From Colwellia echini (lineage in GTDB: Bacteria; Pseudomonadota; Gammaproteobacteria; Enterobacterales; Alteromonadaceae): DNA of 64,000 bases. Within the stretch, counting starts at the first letter, position 1. Each line of letters starts with the position of its first letter. Below the pieces are notes generated by a model that saw nothing but the letters and a program-made list of their open reading frames with translations, made no database searches and was not told the DNA's origin. The stretch is taken from the NCBI RefSeq assembly GCF_002843355.2, contig NZ_PJAI02000017.1, forward strand, positions 25,569 to 89,568. The letters are read 5' to 3'. Positions 29,884 through 39,506 of this stretch are shown here, piece after piece. The position numbers and the translations under genes are program-made.

Positions 29884-31797
29884 TTATTTAAGAATAAAGC
29901 GATTCACAATTTGTGTCAGCTCAACATTAACATTAGAAATTGATTCGGTTTCTTTTGAAATATCTTGACCTGATGTAGTGAGCTCTTCAACCATAGTGTG
30001 AATATTGCTTACAGACTCACTAATACTATCAATCACACGACTTTGTTCATTGGCAGATAACGAAATTTCACTACTAATTTGATCAACCTGATTGACTTCT
30101 TTTAGCAATTCTTCAGTACTTTCTGATATTTGATGGACGTCACTCGCTGTACTTTGACTGGTGAGTCTAGTGCCATCAATAGATTGAACTACAGTATCAG
30201 CACCACTACGCAACTTACTTAAAGAACTCTCTATTTCACTGGTACTTTGTTGGGTACGAGCTGCTAGAGCTCTTACTTCATCTGCTACTACAGCGAAGCC
30301 TCTGCCTTGTTCACCCGCTCTTGCGGCTTCAATAGCAGCGTTTAATGCTAATAAGTTAGTTTGCTCTGCAATACTACCAATAACAGATAATACTGAGTTG
30401 ATATCCTTGGTTTCTTGACTCATTTTTTCTACATTTTGAGCGGCAGTATCAATTTCATTGACTAGGGTACTAATGCTTCTTTGCGCTCCGCTGATAATGT
30501 TTCTGGAGCTTTCACCGCGATGATTAGCACTATTAACTAAGTTCGCCGCTTCTGTTGCGCTGCCTGCAACTTGTTGAGCAGAAGCGCTTAATTCTTGCAT
30601 TGAAACGGCAACAGTATTAGTTTGGGTAACATGCTCACTAAGCACGTCTCTACTTTTATTGGTTTGTTGTTGTAATTCACTTACACCAGTAGAAATATCA
30701 TTAGTCAATATTTCTATACTCAGCATGTTCTCTTGAATAGTTTCAATAAAGCTATTAACACCTTGAGCAATTCGGCCTAAATCATCATCACTCTTTACCG
30801 CTAATCTTTGTGTTAAATCACATTCGCCACTTGATAGGTTATCAGTCAAGCGTCTTAGCTCTAAAACAGGTCGATATAAGTAATTAAGGAAAAGTACTAA
30901 AATGATACTAGAAACAATGACAATAATTAGCATGGTTGTTAATAGAATTGAAGTTTGTTTAGTTACCGACGCGTAAGCTGTTTTACTATCTAAAGCGACA
31001 ATTAAAAACATTTCGCTATCGCCAAGTAAGTCAATGCGATTTGAGAATAGTAGGGTGTCTTTACCGTCAACTTTAGTGTTAGTCATAAGTTTACTGGTAG
31101 ATAATATATTTCCTGCTGATTCTTTAAAGACGGGTGTGTCTGACAAATTACCTCTTACTGAGGCGTAGTCTGCTGTTGACGCTAAAATCATACCTTTTTC
31201 ATCAACAATAACACCAACTGCGCCATCCATAATATCGACACCTTCAAGTACGCTCTGTAATTGACCTAAACGGATGTCGGAAAGAATAACACCACCTTTA
31301 ATCGTATGTAGTGCGCCAAACATAGGTACATTTTCTTTAGTGAAAAATATATCACTTAATATTAAGCCCGAACTATTTTTACCTTTTTGGTACCAGGCTC
31401 TAACTCTTGGATCGTATTTTTCTTTAATCCCAATACCGCCGGGAAATGTAGAGTTTGAAGGCTTAGATACAAAAGAGCTACCATCATCAAATGCTATCGT
31501 TATTTTTGATACACCTGTGCTAAATGCTGCTACTTCGGCTAATTTTTCGTGAGCAGTTTGATAGTCGTATTTCTCATATAATTCAGCTAAGCCTTTCGCT
31601 GGCTCAGAATGTTGTAAAATATATGAACTGATGACATTAGATTCAGCTTTTATCGATGATTGTACGCGTTTAATTAAATCATCTTCAGCATTTTGTCTAA
31701 GAAGGTTGTACGAGAATAAACTCATGATCAATAAAGAAGAGATGAGCAAGAGAGTAATAATCAATATAAGTGATTGCTTAAAGCCAAGTTTTTTCAT
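29884..31797 (-). CDS. Methyl-accepting chemotaxis protein (Cache sensor)
   Basis: 637-residue chemoreceptor. TM1 at about residues 10-32, a periplasmic double-Cache sensor (residues 40-275; [22 protein letters not shown], then [13 protein letters not shown]), TM2 at about 280-305, HAMP, and a long cytoplasmic coiled coil with the hairpin tip [20 protein letters not shown]. It should signal through CheA/CheW. No CheB/R-binding pentapeptide at the C-terminus. The ligand is unknown; Cache domains of this type often bind amino or organic acids. Confidence 0.92.
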   Translation of the reverse strand: MKKLGFKQSLILIITLLLISSLLIMSLFSYNLLRQNAEDDLIKRVQSSIKAESNVISSYILQHSEPAKGLAELYEKYDYQTAHEKLAEVAAFSTGVSKITIAFDDGSSFVSKPSNSTFPGGIGIKEKYDPRVRAWYQKGKNSSGLILSDIFFTKENVPMFGALHTIKGGVILSDIRLGQLQSVLEGVDIMDGAVGVIVDEKGMILASTADYASVRGNLSDTPVFKESAGNILSTSKLMTNTKVDGKDTLLFSNRIDLLGDSEMFLIVALDSKTAYASVTKQTSILLTTMLIIVIVSSIILVLFLNYLYRPVLELRRLTDNLSSGECDLTQRLAVKSDDDLGRIAQGVNSFIETIQENMLSIEILTNDISTGVSELQQQTNKSRDVLSEHVTQTNTVAVSMQELSASAQQVAGSATEAANLVNSANHRGESSRNIISGAQRSISTLVNEIDTAAQNVEKMSQETKDINSVLSVIGSIAEQTNLLALNAAIEAARAGEQGRGFAVVADEVRALAARTQQSTSEIESSLSKLRSGADTVVQSIDGTRLTSQSTASDVHQISESTEELLKEVNQVDQISSEISLSANEQSRVIDSISESVSNIHTMVEELTTSGQDISKETESISNVNVELTQIVNRFILK

Positions 31798-32105
31798 AGA
31801 TAACCTTTAATTTTAGCTATTATTTGTACCTTTCTAAGTCACATTAAAATAAGCATTAGTTATTGTAATAATTAACGAAATACGTGCTGTGATTATTAGA
31901 TCAATAAATTATATTATTTATAGTCCGTTATAAAGGTTAATGTATACATTAATAATGGATAAGAATCAAAGTATATAAAAGAACAGTACTAAGCGTTTTT
32001 GTACGTTAACTTGATGTGAATGTAAAAAGTAGTCAATAATAAAAGTGTAGCTGAATTGCTAATTTTTGTTATTTAATTAATGAAATATTACTCATAAAGA
32101 ATAAC
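31798..32105. other. AT-rich intergenic region
   Basis: About 308 bp between the chemoreceptor start and the batD stop. Very AT-rich; I see no gene or clear hairpin. It probably holds the promoter of the chemoreceptor gene. Confidence 0.5.
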
Positions 32106-33560
32106 TTAATTTAATTTAATATATTCTTTAGGAGTAAAAAATTTAGTTACGGCTTTACCTTTGCTTATTGATTCAAGAGTTGCCAAATATTGCTTGGCAT
32201 CCGCGACAGATAGGTTGAGTGATAAATTTGGCGTTGTTTCGCTGGCAAAAGCCAATGTATTTAAAACCTCAAGGAAGTTATTTTGCTTAAAGTCGCTTTT
32301 GTTATTGGTTTTTATACTCGTTAGATTAGATGTCTTCACGTTATCCAAAGGGTCAATAACCGGTTCAATAGCACTCAAATATTGATAAAGCGTATTTTCT
32401 GCTAGCAGATAGTTTTTATTAGCTATATGAGTATAAAATTGTTTGCGTAATTGTCGTTTATCATAATGAGTAACCGTTTTGTAAAGCGATAATATGCTTT
32501 GTCGTTTAATAATACATAAACTTAATAATGTAATAATTACAATTAAGGTCAATATCTTAAAGAAAGATTCAGTATTTAATTCAAAACCTCTAAATATATT
32601 ACTTGCTTGATCTTTTGTGAATAACCCACCAGTATAAACAGTCCAGCTTGATGCAGGTATTTTAAGTTGCTCAAGCGCATTTGAGTTGGTATTCCACCAG
32701 TAAATAGTATTTTCAGGTAAAGTATAATCGCCGGCATTCTCAAATATATAGGTAAATGATTCAACTCGTGTACCTGTTGAAGTGCCTCGATTTGAATTAT
32801 CAAATATTTTAGCTGGTTTGTGATATACGCTGATGCCATCAAGTGCTTGTGCTGTATTGTTTATTTCAGGGATCATCATGGCTGGAATATCATCGGCAGT
32901 TATTGTAATGGTCTGAGTAATAGCATCACCTACTGCATAGGTTTTTTCTGCATCAAATTGTCCGTCGATAGTTAAGGTCACAGCTGAAGATACTATAAAG
33001 CTATCAATACCTTGAAGAGCTTCGGGTTGGCCTATTTCAAAACTTACTGGTTTGGTATTAGCAATTCCCATGACCACACCGTTATTCTCGGTATTCACTG
33101 AAACATTTACTGCTATGTTAGGCAAGTTATAGATGCCTGCTTTATTGGGGTATAACGTAATATAATGAGTTTGCGTAGACCAAGTAGTACCTGCAATTCG
33201 TTGGTTACCGTTAGTTGTAATAATGTTATTAGCCGGTATTACTGCATGTGGTACTGAGAAAGGCTCTACAGTACTTCCTTTGGCAAACCAACGCTCAGTT
33301 GCTACTTCGATTGATATGACAAATGCTTGGCCAACAATTTGAGTTTCTTCTTCATTATCATTAGGCAAAGTGAGAGTGATTTTCAGTTTTCCTTGTTCAA
33401 CTAAGTCAGCAATAGTTAAGTCATTAATAATTAGGTCGTTATTAGTTGAATTAGCAAGTGCCCATGGTGAAAGGAACAATAAACTGATCAACAGCAAAGT
33501 GTTTCGCGCAAAGCTCTTAGGCTTAACGTTGGGCAATATAATGAAAGATAATTTAATCAT
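32106..33560 (-). CDS. batD: BatD-like membrane-anchored protein of the MoxR/Bat operon
   Basis: About 484 residues: signal peptide (NTLLLISLLFLSPWALA), a large periplasmic beta-rich region (oxygen-tolerance BatD type), one membrane helix near residue 345 (FFKILTLIVIITLLSLCII), and a cytoplasmic helical tail. ATG at 33560 was chosen because AAGGAG precedes it; it overlaps the upstream gene's stop by 8 bp. Last gene of the moxR operon. Bat proteins are linked to stress tolerance and envelope integrity; the precise role is unknown. Confidence 0.85.
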   Translation of the reverse strand: MIKLSFIILPNVKPKSFARNTLLLISLLFLSPWALANSTNNDLIINDLTIADLVEQGKLKITLTLPNDNEEETQIVGQAFVISIEVATERWFAKGSTVEPFSVPHAVIPANNIITTNGNQRIAGTTWSTQTHYITLYPNKAGIYNLPNIAVNVSVNTENNGVVMGIANTKPVSFEIGQPEALQGIDSFIVSSAVTLTIDGQFDAEKTYAVGDAITQTITITADDIPAMMIPEINNTAQALDGISVYHKPAKIFDNSNRGTSTGTRVESFTYIFENAGDYTLPENTIYWWNTNSNALEQLKIPASSWTVYTGGLFTKDQASNIFRGFELNTESFFKILTLIVIITLLSLCIIKRQSILSLYKTVTHYDKRQLRKQFYTHIANKNYLLAENTLYQYLSAIEPVIDPLDNVKTSNLTSIKTNNKSDFKQNNFLEVLNTLAFASETTPNLSLNLSVADAKQYLATLESISKGKAVTKFFTPKEYIKLN

Positions 33561-34347
33561 TAGTATCTCCTTGGTTACTGCTTGTGTCATCGCCACTTTT
33601 TTCATTATTATATTGACTAATTTGTTGCTGCATATAGAATTTTTTAGCTAAAAAATTTGCTGGATTTTTTTGAACATCTCTAAGCCACATTTCATTTAAA
33701 CTAGGATCAAGTAACAAATCTTCAGCGCTGTACTGTTCTAATTCTTTTGGTGCTTCAGGTTCTTTTTTATCTGCGCCATCACCTGTTTGTGGCTCATCGC
33801 CTAACTCTTGCGATGAGTCACCTTTCTCTACTTGTTGACTTTCGGATAGACGATTAACTTCATCAATGATGGCTTGAACAATAACTATATTGGTTTTAGC
33901 GGCAATATTACCTGGATTCTCATTGAGAATTTGTTGATATAAATTACGTGCTTTAATGTAATTGCGACCTTGAGCTAAAGCATTTGCTTGGGCAACTTGA
34001 CTAGCTACATCGTCAAACTGTCCGTAAAGCGTTACCGCGTTGTTAAATTGCTCGGCGCCGTAATTACTGTAAGCTTGCCATTGAGTATTACTAAAAGTGT
34101 TACTGGCTTTTTGGTAATAGGCTAGGTTGAACAATACTTGGCCTTGTTGATCACGAGTAAGCCATAAATCAGCAAATTGTTGTGGCTTTAAGTAGATAAA
34201 TACGCAAGTACAAAGAATAAAAGCTGATATTAACCATTTTCGCTTAAGGTATAAATTTTGTAACCCTGTTTTTAGCTTTATTGCTGAAAACAAACCTTGC
34301 GAGTTATTTGGCGTTAGTGATTGTGAATGATTAGGATACTTTACCAT
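33553..34347 (-). CDS. TPR-containing membrane protein of the Bat operon
   Basis: About 264 residues: one N-terminal membrane helix (WLISAFILCTCVFIYL), a TPR block at about residues 75-150 (QAQANALAQGRNYIKARNLY), then an acidic linker and a C-terminal helix. In Bacteroides the equivalent fused or separate unit is BatC/BatE. AAGGA upstream of 34347 favours this ATG over the one at 34359; either way it overlaps batB. Confidence 0.82.
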   Translation of the reverse strand: MVKYPNHSQSLTPNNSQGLFSAIKLKTGLQNLYLKRKWLISAFILCTCVFIYLKPQQFADLWLTRDQQGQVLFNLAYYQKASNTFSNTQWQAYSNYGAEQFNNAVTLYGQFDDVASQVAQANALAQGRNYIKARNLYQQILNENPGNIAAKTNIVIVQAIIDEVNRLSESQQVEKGDSSQELGDEPQTGDGADKKEPEAPKELEQYSAEDLLLDPSLNEMWLRDVQKNPANFLAKKFYMQQQISQYNNEKSGDDTSSNQGDTND

Positions 34348-35405
34348 TGTAATGTCCATCCTTTTCTAAACCAGAACAAGAAAATAGCCGCAACCACAAA
34401 AACCATCGGGTATCCGGAGTCATGCCAAGGTCTGCTGTTGTCATCGACAATCACAATATTATTTTTGATGTAGTTATTCACACGTTTTACGTCACTGTCA
34501 TCATTAGTCATCATTTGCAGACGACCATTACTTTCATTACTGAGTGATTTTAGTTGCTCGAGTTGTAGTGGAATAATATTACTGCTTGGCTCATCTGCCA
34601 ATGTGTGTGTTAACCCGCCAGATTGTTGAGTAGAATGTCTTTCATTCTGCTGTGTGGTGGTTGATGCGGTGGGATCTGAAGTTTTCCCATTCTCTAAACC
34701 AATAGCCCAAACAACAAGTTGTGCAGAGTTATTATCAAAAAAGTTTTTAAATGCCTTCACCGTATTATTGCTTGCGCCATCACCAACTAAAAGTACGGTG
34801 CCTGGCACGGTAGAGTTAGCTAATAGGTTGTTAGTTAACGGAATAATACTTTCAGGTAATTTACCTGACAAAGGCATTATTTTGTCACTTAACGCATCAA
34901 GAAAGTGACGGATCATTTCTCTATCGTTAGTAATTGGCATAACTACATGGGCGCTCCCTGAAAAAGCAATTAATGCGGTTTTACTGTCACCTCGTATTTC
35001 TAATAGTTCTATTATTTTCTGTTTGGCGCGTAATAGCCTTGAAGGTTGAACATCACCTTGCTCCATGGTTTTTGATACATCAAGCGCGATAATTAATGGC
35101 GAGTTATTTTCACTAAAAGGTGAGGGCTGTTGTTCCCAAGTTGGTCCCATTAATACAATACATAAGGGGATTGAAAGTATGAAAGTCATTTTTTTCGGAG
35201 ACAACCAATTATTGTTATTCCCGCTCACCGTTAAGTTTTGCAATATGGGCGCAGACATTAAAGGTCGCCATTGTGCTAAGCTGTCATCACATAAGGTAAA
35301 TGCCCGTAAAATATAAATAACAACGACGAATATAAGCAACCAATAAGGACGCAAAAAATGAAAGTATTGCATGCTGTCAAACCATAAGGAAATATCATCA
35401 ATCAT
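34341..35405 (-). CDS. batB: VWA-domain membrane protein BatB
   Basis: 354 residues. N-terminal membrane segment(s) up to residue 75, a von Willebrand factor A domain at about residues 90-290 with the MIDAS motif DVSKTM (DxSxT variant) and later GDGASNNTVKAF, and a C-terminal membrane helix (MVFVVAAIFLFWF). BatA/BatB VWA proteins are thought to form a complex in the inner membrane that the MoxR ATPase acts on. Overlaps batA by 8 bp. Confidence 0.87.
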   Translation of the reverse strand: MIDDISLWFDSMQYFHFLRPYWLLIFVVVIYILRAFTLCDDSLAQWRPLMSAPILQNLTVSGNNNNWLSPKKMTFILSIPLCIVLMGPTWEQQPSPFSENNSPLIIALDVSKTMEQGDVQPSRLLRAKQKIIELLEIRGDSKTALIAFSGSAHVVMPITNDREMIRHFLDALSDKIMPLSGKLPESIIPLTNNLLANSTVPGTVLLVGDGASNNTVKAFKNFFDNNSAQLVVWAIGLENGKTSDPTASTTTQQNERHSTQQSGGLTHTLADEPSSNIIPLQLEQLKSLSNESNGRLQMMTNDDSDVKRVNNYIKNNIVIVDDNSRPWHDSGYPMVFVVAAIFLFWFRKGWTLQW

Positions 35406-36585
35406 GATTTACTCCATCTAACTCGCTATTAGTTTTTTTATAATCGATAGTACTTTTAGATAAGCGAGAGCGAATTCGTATATTTACCACGAATAAAGCA
35501 AGCAAATAAATACTAACAAAAACAATAATAGGGTAATGATGAATACTCACTCTTGGTCTAAAAGATAACGAATCAAACTCTTGTGGCTCAAGTTTGTTAA
35601 TTTCAGTGTAAACCTGTAAAAGTTCATCACTGTTTAGCGCTTGAAAACTTTTACCGTGAGTTATTTTTGCAATGTCATTTAATACATCGAGATCTACCTT
35701 CTCTTCACCAACCGCACTCGGATCGCCAATAGCTATGGTATAAATTTTTATATCGTGTGCGGCAGCAATTTTAGCAGCTTCAACAGGGGGAACTTTTGAA
35801 GCTGTGTCGTTTCCATCAGTTAATACAATCAACACCCGATTTTTAGTATCAGATTGTTCAAACACACTAATAGCTAAACCTATTGCATCACCAAAGGCAG
35901 TACTTTGTCCGGCCATTCCAATATCACTTTCATTGAGTAAAGATTGCCAAGCGCTAATATCGTCGGTAAAAGGTGCTTGTAAATAAGGGGCGTCACCAAA
36001 AAGTATTAACCCTAATCTGTCATGATCTCTGTGTTTAACAAAGTCATCAAGAACGTGTTTAACAGCCACTAAACGGTTAACGTATTTTGTATTTGTATTG
36101 GTATTTTGATTTGATGAATCAGCAGCGGAAGTGCTGGAAACTGTATTTGTTAGGCTATTTGTTGAGACACTTGTTGAGGAATTAATTGAGCTATTCGCAG
36201 AGCTGTCAGCAGTGTTATCAGTTAAGTTTTTATTAACAGCTTTGGGTAAAGTAAAGTCTTCAACAGCCATAGAGCCAGATAAATCGACTGCTATCATTAA
36301 ATCTCTAGCAGATTTCTCTTGGTTTATAGGCTCACCAATCATTTCAGGCTTGGCTATTGCGGTTACAATACAAAGCCAAGCAATAAAAACCATTAAACGT
36401 TGTAGGTTATTACGATTAAGTAGTACTGCACCCGTTTGTGGCTTTTCACCCGTAATATCAACAAGATTAGCGAAATAAGGAACTTTTATTGATGGTTTCT
36501 TTTCTTTATAAGCAGGAGCGAATAAGGTTACAATTATAGGCAATAGCACCAAGAGAAAAGCCCAAGGGTAAGCAAACTCAATCAT
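35398..36585 (-). CDS. batA: VWA-domain membrane protein BatA
   Basis: 395 residues, with two N-terminal membrane segments, a VWA domain with intact MIDAS DLSGSM and VLTDGNDTAS, and a C-terminal membrane helix (IIVFVSIYLLALFVV). A Ser/Thr/Asn-rich insert (residues about 125-165) interrupts the VWA domain just after the MIDAS strand, an unusual low-complexity expansion. Overlaps the DUF4381 gene by 8 bp. Confidence 0.88.
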   Translation of the reverse strand: MIEFAYPWAFLLVLLPIIVTLFAPAYKEKKPSIKVPYFANLVDITGEKPQTGAVLLNRNNLQRLMVFIAWLCIVTAIAKPEMIGEPINQEKSARDLMIAVDLSGSMAVEDFTLPKAVNKNLTDNTADSSANSSINSSTSVSTNSLTNTVSSTSAADSSNQNTNTNTKYVNRLVAVKHVLDDFVKHRDHDRLGLILFGDAPYLQAPFTDDISAWQSLLNESDIGMAGQSTAFGDAIGLAISVFEQSDTKNRVLIVLTDGNDTASKVPPVEAAKIAAAHDIKIYTIAIGDPSAVGEEKVDLDVLNDIAKITHGKSFQALNSDELLQVYTEINKLEPQEFDSLSFRPRVSIHHYPIIVFVSIYLLALFVVNIRIRSRLSKSTIDYKKTNSELDGVNHD

Positions 36586-37267
36586 GCGTTACTCCTAATT
36601 TTTGTTGCGCTTTATTTTGCTCTGAATCTACTTTTTCCTTTCCCTCAGAGGAAGCAATGAAGTTAAGTTGATGAAATTTGATCCACTGTGCTATTTGTTG
36701 TTTAAGACGCTTTACACCTATTTGGAGATCATCTTCGGAAAAGTCATTGTTATTAACTTGAACATATTGAGGGCTGATTTTTGGTAGGTAAGCTAATTGA
36801 CAGAGTAATAACTCACAAGTATATGTTTGTGTTTTATCAGTAAAATTGGTTTTATTACAATTTTTATCTAACCAAGTTACCCATAATTCTCCATGCAAAG
36901 CATTTATTGCCGTTTTGCTAGCCTGAACAGTCATTTGTATATTTTCTTTATTTTGTAATACAGAAATATTTTGTAAATAAGCCGTATGGGCAAGTAAGGC
37001 TGTTTTTCTTAACAAAGCGGGTAATTGTTTAACATCTTCGTCATTCTCTAAAGAGCATTGTTCAAGCCAAGCAAGTGCTTCTCGTCGGTAAGCATTTATT
37101 TTATAAGTTTTCCAAGCGTTATATATTTTCTTGCAAATGAACAACACGAATATGCCTGCAATTATTTTCCAGGCCAGTGTTTGCGGCATAAAACTAATTG
37201 TTTCGGGGGCAGGGGTGTCTACTATTTTTTCAAGCAGATAATTACCCCAAGGTTTTGGAAAGTCCAT
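36578..37267 (-). CDS. DUF4381 single-pass membrane protein
   Basis: 229 residues. One membrane helix (AWKIIAGIFVLFICKKIY, about residues 30-50) followed by a cytoplasmic helical domain with ALAWLEQC and PALLRKTALLA, the DUF4381 pattern. Regular member of gammaproteobacterial moxR operons between the DUF58 and VWA genes. Function unknown. Its start shares a base with the end of the DUF58 gene. Confidence 0.85.
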   Translation of the reverse strand: MDFPKPWGNYLLEKIVDTPAPETISFMPQTLAWKIIAGIFVLFICKKIYNAWKTYKINAYRREALAWLEQCSLENDEDVKQLPALLRKTALLAHTAYLQNISVLQNKENIQMTVQASKTAINALHGELWVTWLDKNCNKTNFTDKTQTYTCELLLCQLAYLPKISPQYVQVNNNDFSEDDLQIGVKRLKQQIAQWIKFHQLNFIASSEGKEKVDSEQNKAQQKLGVTHD

Positions 37268-38265
37268 TATAAGCTTCCTGCTTTATAACCAAGTGCTTTA
37301 CGTAACTGTTGCTCAACGGGTGCTATAGTATCTATTTCAATTAATGGAATGCGATATTTTTTAGCGGCAGTTACATAACTATTAAGTTGGCGAGTAATCT
37401 CAGCTTGATACTTTTGTTGCACTTGTTTGTTATCAGATGAAAATTGAATTTGTTGTTTACCATCACTGACAATCATTTGAGACATTTTCGGTAACGTTTG
37501 CTCAAGGGGATCAAAGACATGACAGGCAATTATTTCATTGTGTTGTCTTATTTTTTTTATGTGATCAGTACTTTTATCATCAAAGCCATGACCATCACCA
37601 ATAAGAATGATTAATCCATTATGGCTTGATACTTTATTCAAAGTAGCTAACATTTTATTGTATGAATCAGTATCGTTAATATTTGATGGGATTGAATTAT
37701 TAATCGACAACTGATGATTTTTCTTCAGCATTTCAGATAATAAATTAATTACGTGTTGTTGTCCGCGTTTAGCTGGAATAACTTTGGTTTCACTATCGTT
37801 ATAAATAATTGCGCCAATGCGATCTCCGCTGTCACTAATTTGCCAGGCAATTAACGCCGCAAGCTCTGCAGCAATAACCGATTTCATTTTATTTGAGCTA
37901 CCAAAGAACATACTCATACGTTGATCAATGGCTAAGTAGACATTGCGCTCACGCTCTTCGGTAAAAACTTTTATGTGCGGCTTACCTGTACGCTGAGTAA
38001 CTTTCCAGTCCATCGAGCGTATGTCATCACCGGGCTGGTAATGACGTAACTCCTCAAAATTTAAACCACGACCACGCAATTTTGATACATTTTTACCACT
38101 CAACACACTATTAGCGGGTTGATTAGGACTGAATGAAAAACCTTTCGCTAAATACTTTAAGCGGCGTAGTGTATTTAAATCAGCATAAATACAACTATCA
38201 GCTTGGTTAGCAGAAGTCGCGTCAACCGTTTTATCGGCTTTGTGTAAAGAAGACTTGGTGTTCAT
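37267..38265 (-). CDS. DUF58-domain protein
   Basis: 332 residues. The hallmark GRGLNFEELRHYQPGDDIRSMDWKVTQRTGKPHIK is at residues 65-100, followed by a degenerate VWA-like fold (RQRMSMFF-like RMSMFF, LIILIGDGHGFD). DUF58 proteins are constant MoxR partners. Soluble. It ends at the DUF4381 start and begins 10 bp after moxR. Confidence 0.88.
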   Translation of the reverse strand: MNTKSSLHKADKTVDATSANQADSCIYADLNTLRRLKYLAKGFSFSPNQPANSVLSGKNVSKLRGRGLNFEELRHYQPGDDIRSMDWKVTQRTGKPHIKVFTEERERNVYLAIDQRMSMFFGSSNKMKSVIAAELAALIAWQISDSGDRIGAIIYNDSETKVIPAKRGQQHVINLLSEMLKKNHQLSINNSIPSNINDTDSYNKMLATLNKVSSHNGLIILIGDGHGFDDKSTDHIKKIRQHNEIIACHVFDPLEQTLPKMSQMIVSDGKQQIQFSSDNKQVQQKYQAEITRQLNSYVTAAKKYRIPLIEIDTIAPVEQQLRKALGYKAGSL

Positions 38266-38275
38266 GCTATACCCC

Positions 38276-39322
38276 TTAGGCTACAGCCACCTGTTTTAAT
38301 ATTTCATCAATGACATCGTCTGCGGTAACACTATCTGCCAAAGCATCGTAACTGAGCACTAAACGGTGGCGGAGCACGTTATGAACAACCACGCGAACGT
38401 CAGTAGGATCAACAAAATCTTTACCACTTAACCAGGCTTGCGCACGGGCACATTTATCAATAGCAATACTCGCTCGAGGGCTTGAGCCAACAGTTAACCA
38501 CTGTTGTAGTGGTGAGTCTGGGTAACGCTCTGGCTTTCTGGTTGCCATGACAATAGCCACAATGTAATCGATAATTGCTTGGCTTGAATGAATTTTATGA
38601 ATTTCATCACGTGCTGTAAAAATATACTTTGGGTCTATATTTTCAAGGGCTTGAACATTTTGTTCTTCATCACGAACTAATTTAATAATTTGACTTTCTG
38701 CTTCATCATCAGGGTAATCAAGATTAACTTTCATGATGAATCTATCCATTTGTGCTTCGGGTAATGGGTAGGTTCCTTCTTGCTCAATTGGATTTTGGGT
38801 TGCAAGTACCATAAAGAGCTCTGGTAATTTGTAGGTTTTACCCGCCACGGTAATTTGTCTCTCTTCCATGGCCTCTAATAATGCGGCTTGTACTTTTGCA
38901 GGTGAGCGATTGATTTCATCGGCAAGTAATAAGTTGTTAAAAATAGGACCTTCTTGGAAAGTTAACACAGGCTTACCGTTAACCTCTTGATAAACTTCTG
39001 TACCGGTTACATCTGAAGGGAGTAGGTCAGGAGTGAATTGAACACGACCTAAGTCAACAGAAAGTGAGCGCGCTAAAGTTTTAATTGAACGGGTTTTAGC
39101 CGTACCAGGTAAACCTTCAAGTAAAATATTACCATTAGTTAAAAGCGCAATAAGTAAAGAATCTACGACATGAGATTGACCAATAACTACTTGCTCAATT
39201 TGTGTTTTGAGTAATGATAATTGCGCTAATGCATCAGATTTATTATCAGAATTTGAAGTATTTATCTCACCTGTTGGGTTAGTTATTACAGTTTCAGATT
39301 CTATTTGGCTGTTATCACTCAT
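38276..39322 (-). CDS. moxR: MoxR-family AAA+ ATPase
   Basis: 348 residues. Walker A GLPGTAKTRSIK, Walker B LLLADEINRSPAK, sensor 1 MVLATQNPIEQEGTYPLPEAQMDRF and a C-terminal lid domain (SSPRASIAIDKCARAQAWL). MoxR ATPases act as chaperones for VWA-domain partners, here probably BatA and BatB. First gene of a seven-gene operon reading to 32106. Polar N-terminal tail of about 25 residues. Confidence 0.92.
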   Translation of the reverse strand: MSDNSQIESETVITNPTGEINTSNSDNKSDALAQLSLLKTQIEQVVIGQSHVVDSLLIALLTNGNILLEGLPGTAKTRSIKTLARSLSVDLGRVQFTPDLLPSDVTGTEVYQEVNGKPVLTFQEGPIFNNLLLADEINRSPAKVQAALLEAMEERQITVAGKTYKLPELFMVLATQNPIEQEGTYPLPEAQMDRFIMKVNLDYPDDEAESQIIKLVRDEEQNVQALENIDPKYIFTARDEIHKIHSSQAIIDYIVAIVMATRKPERYPDSPLQQWLTVGSSPRASIAIDKCARAQAWLSGKDFVDPTDVRVVVHNVLRHRLVLSYDALADSVTADDVIDEILKQVAVA

Positions 39323-39506
39323 TCGATTCTCCCTGGTGCGAATTTAGGTATTTAATACTATTTCACATAAAGAAGTGATCACTTTCTTATGTGAATTGGT
39401 AAAACATATCGTATTACTTTTAAAAAAAGTTGTCTATTTCTGCGTTTATATTTATTAATAGTAATGCTCTGTTAGTAATTATTGCTAAAACAGTTACTTA
39501 GAGCCG

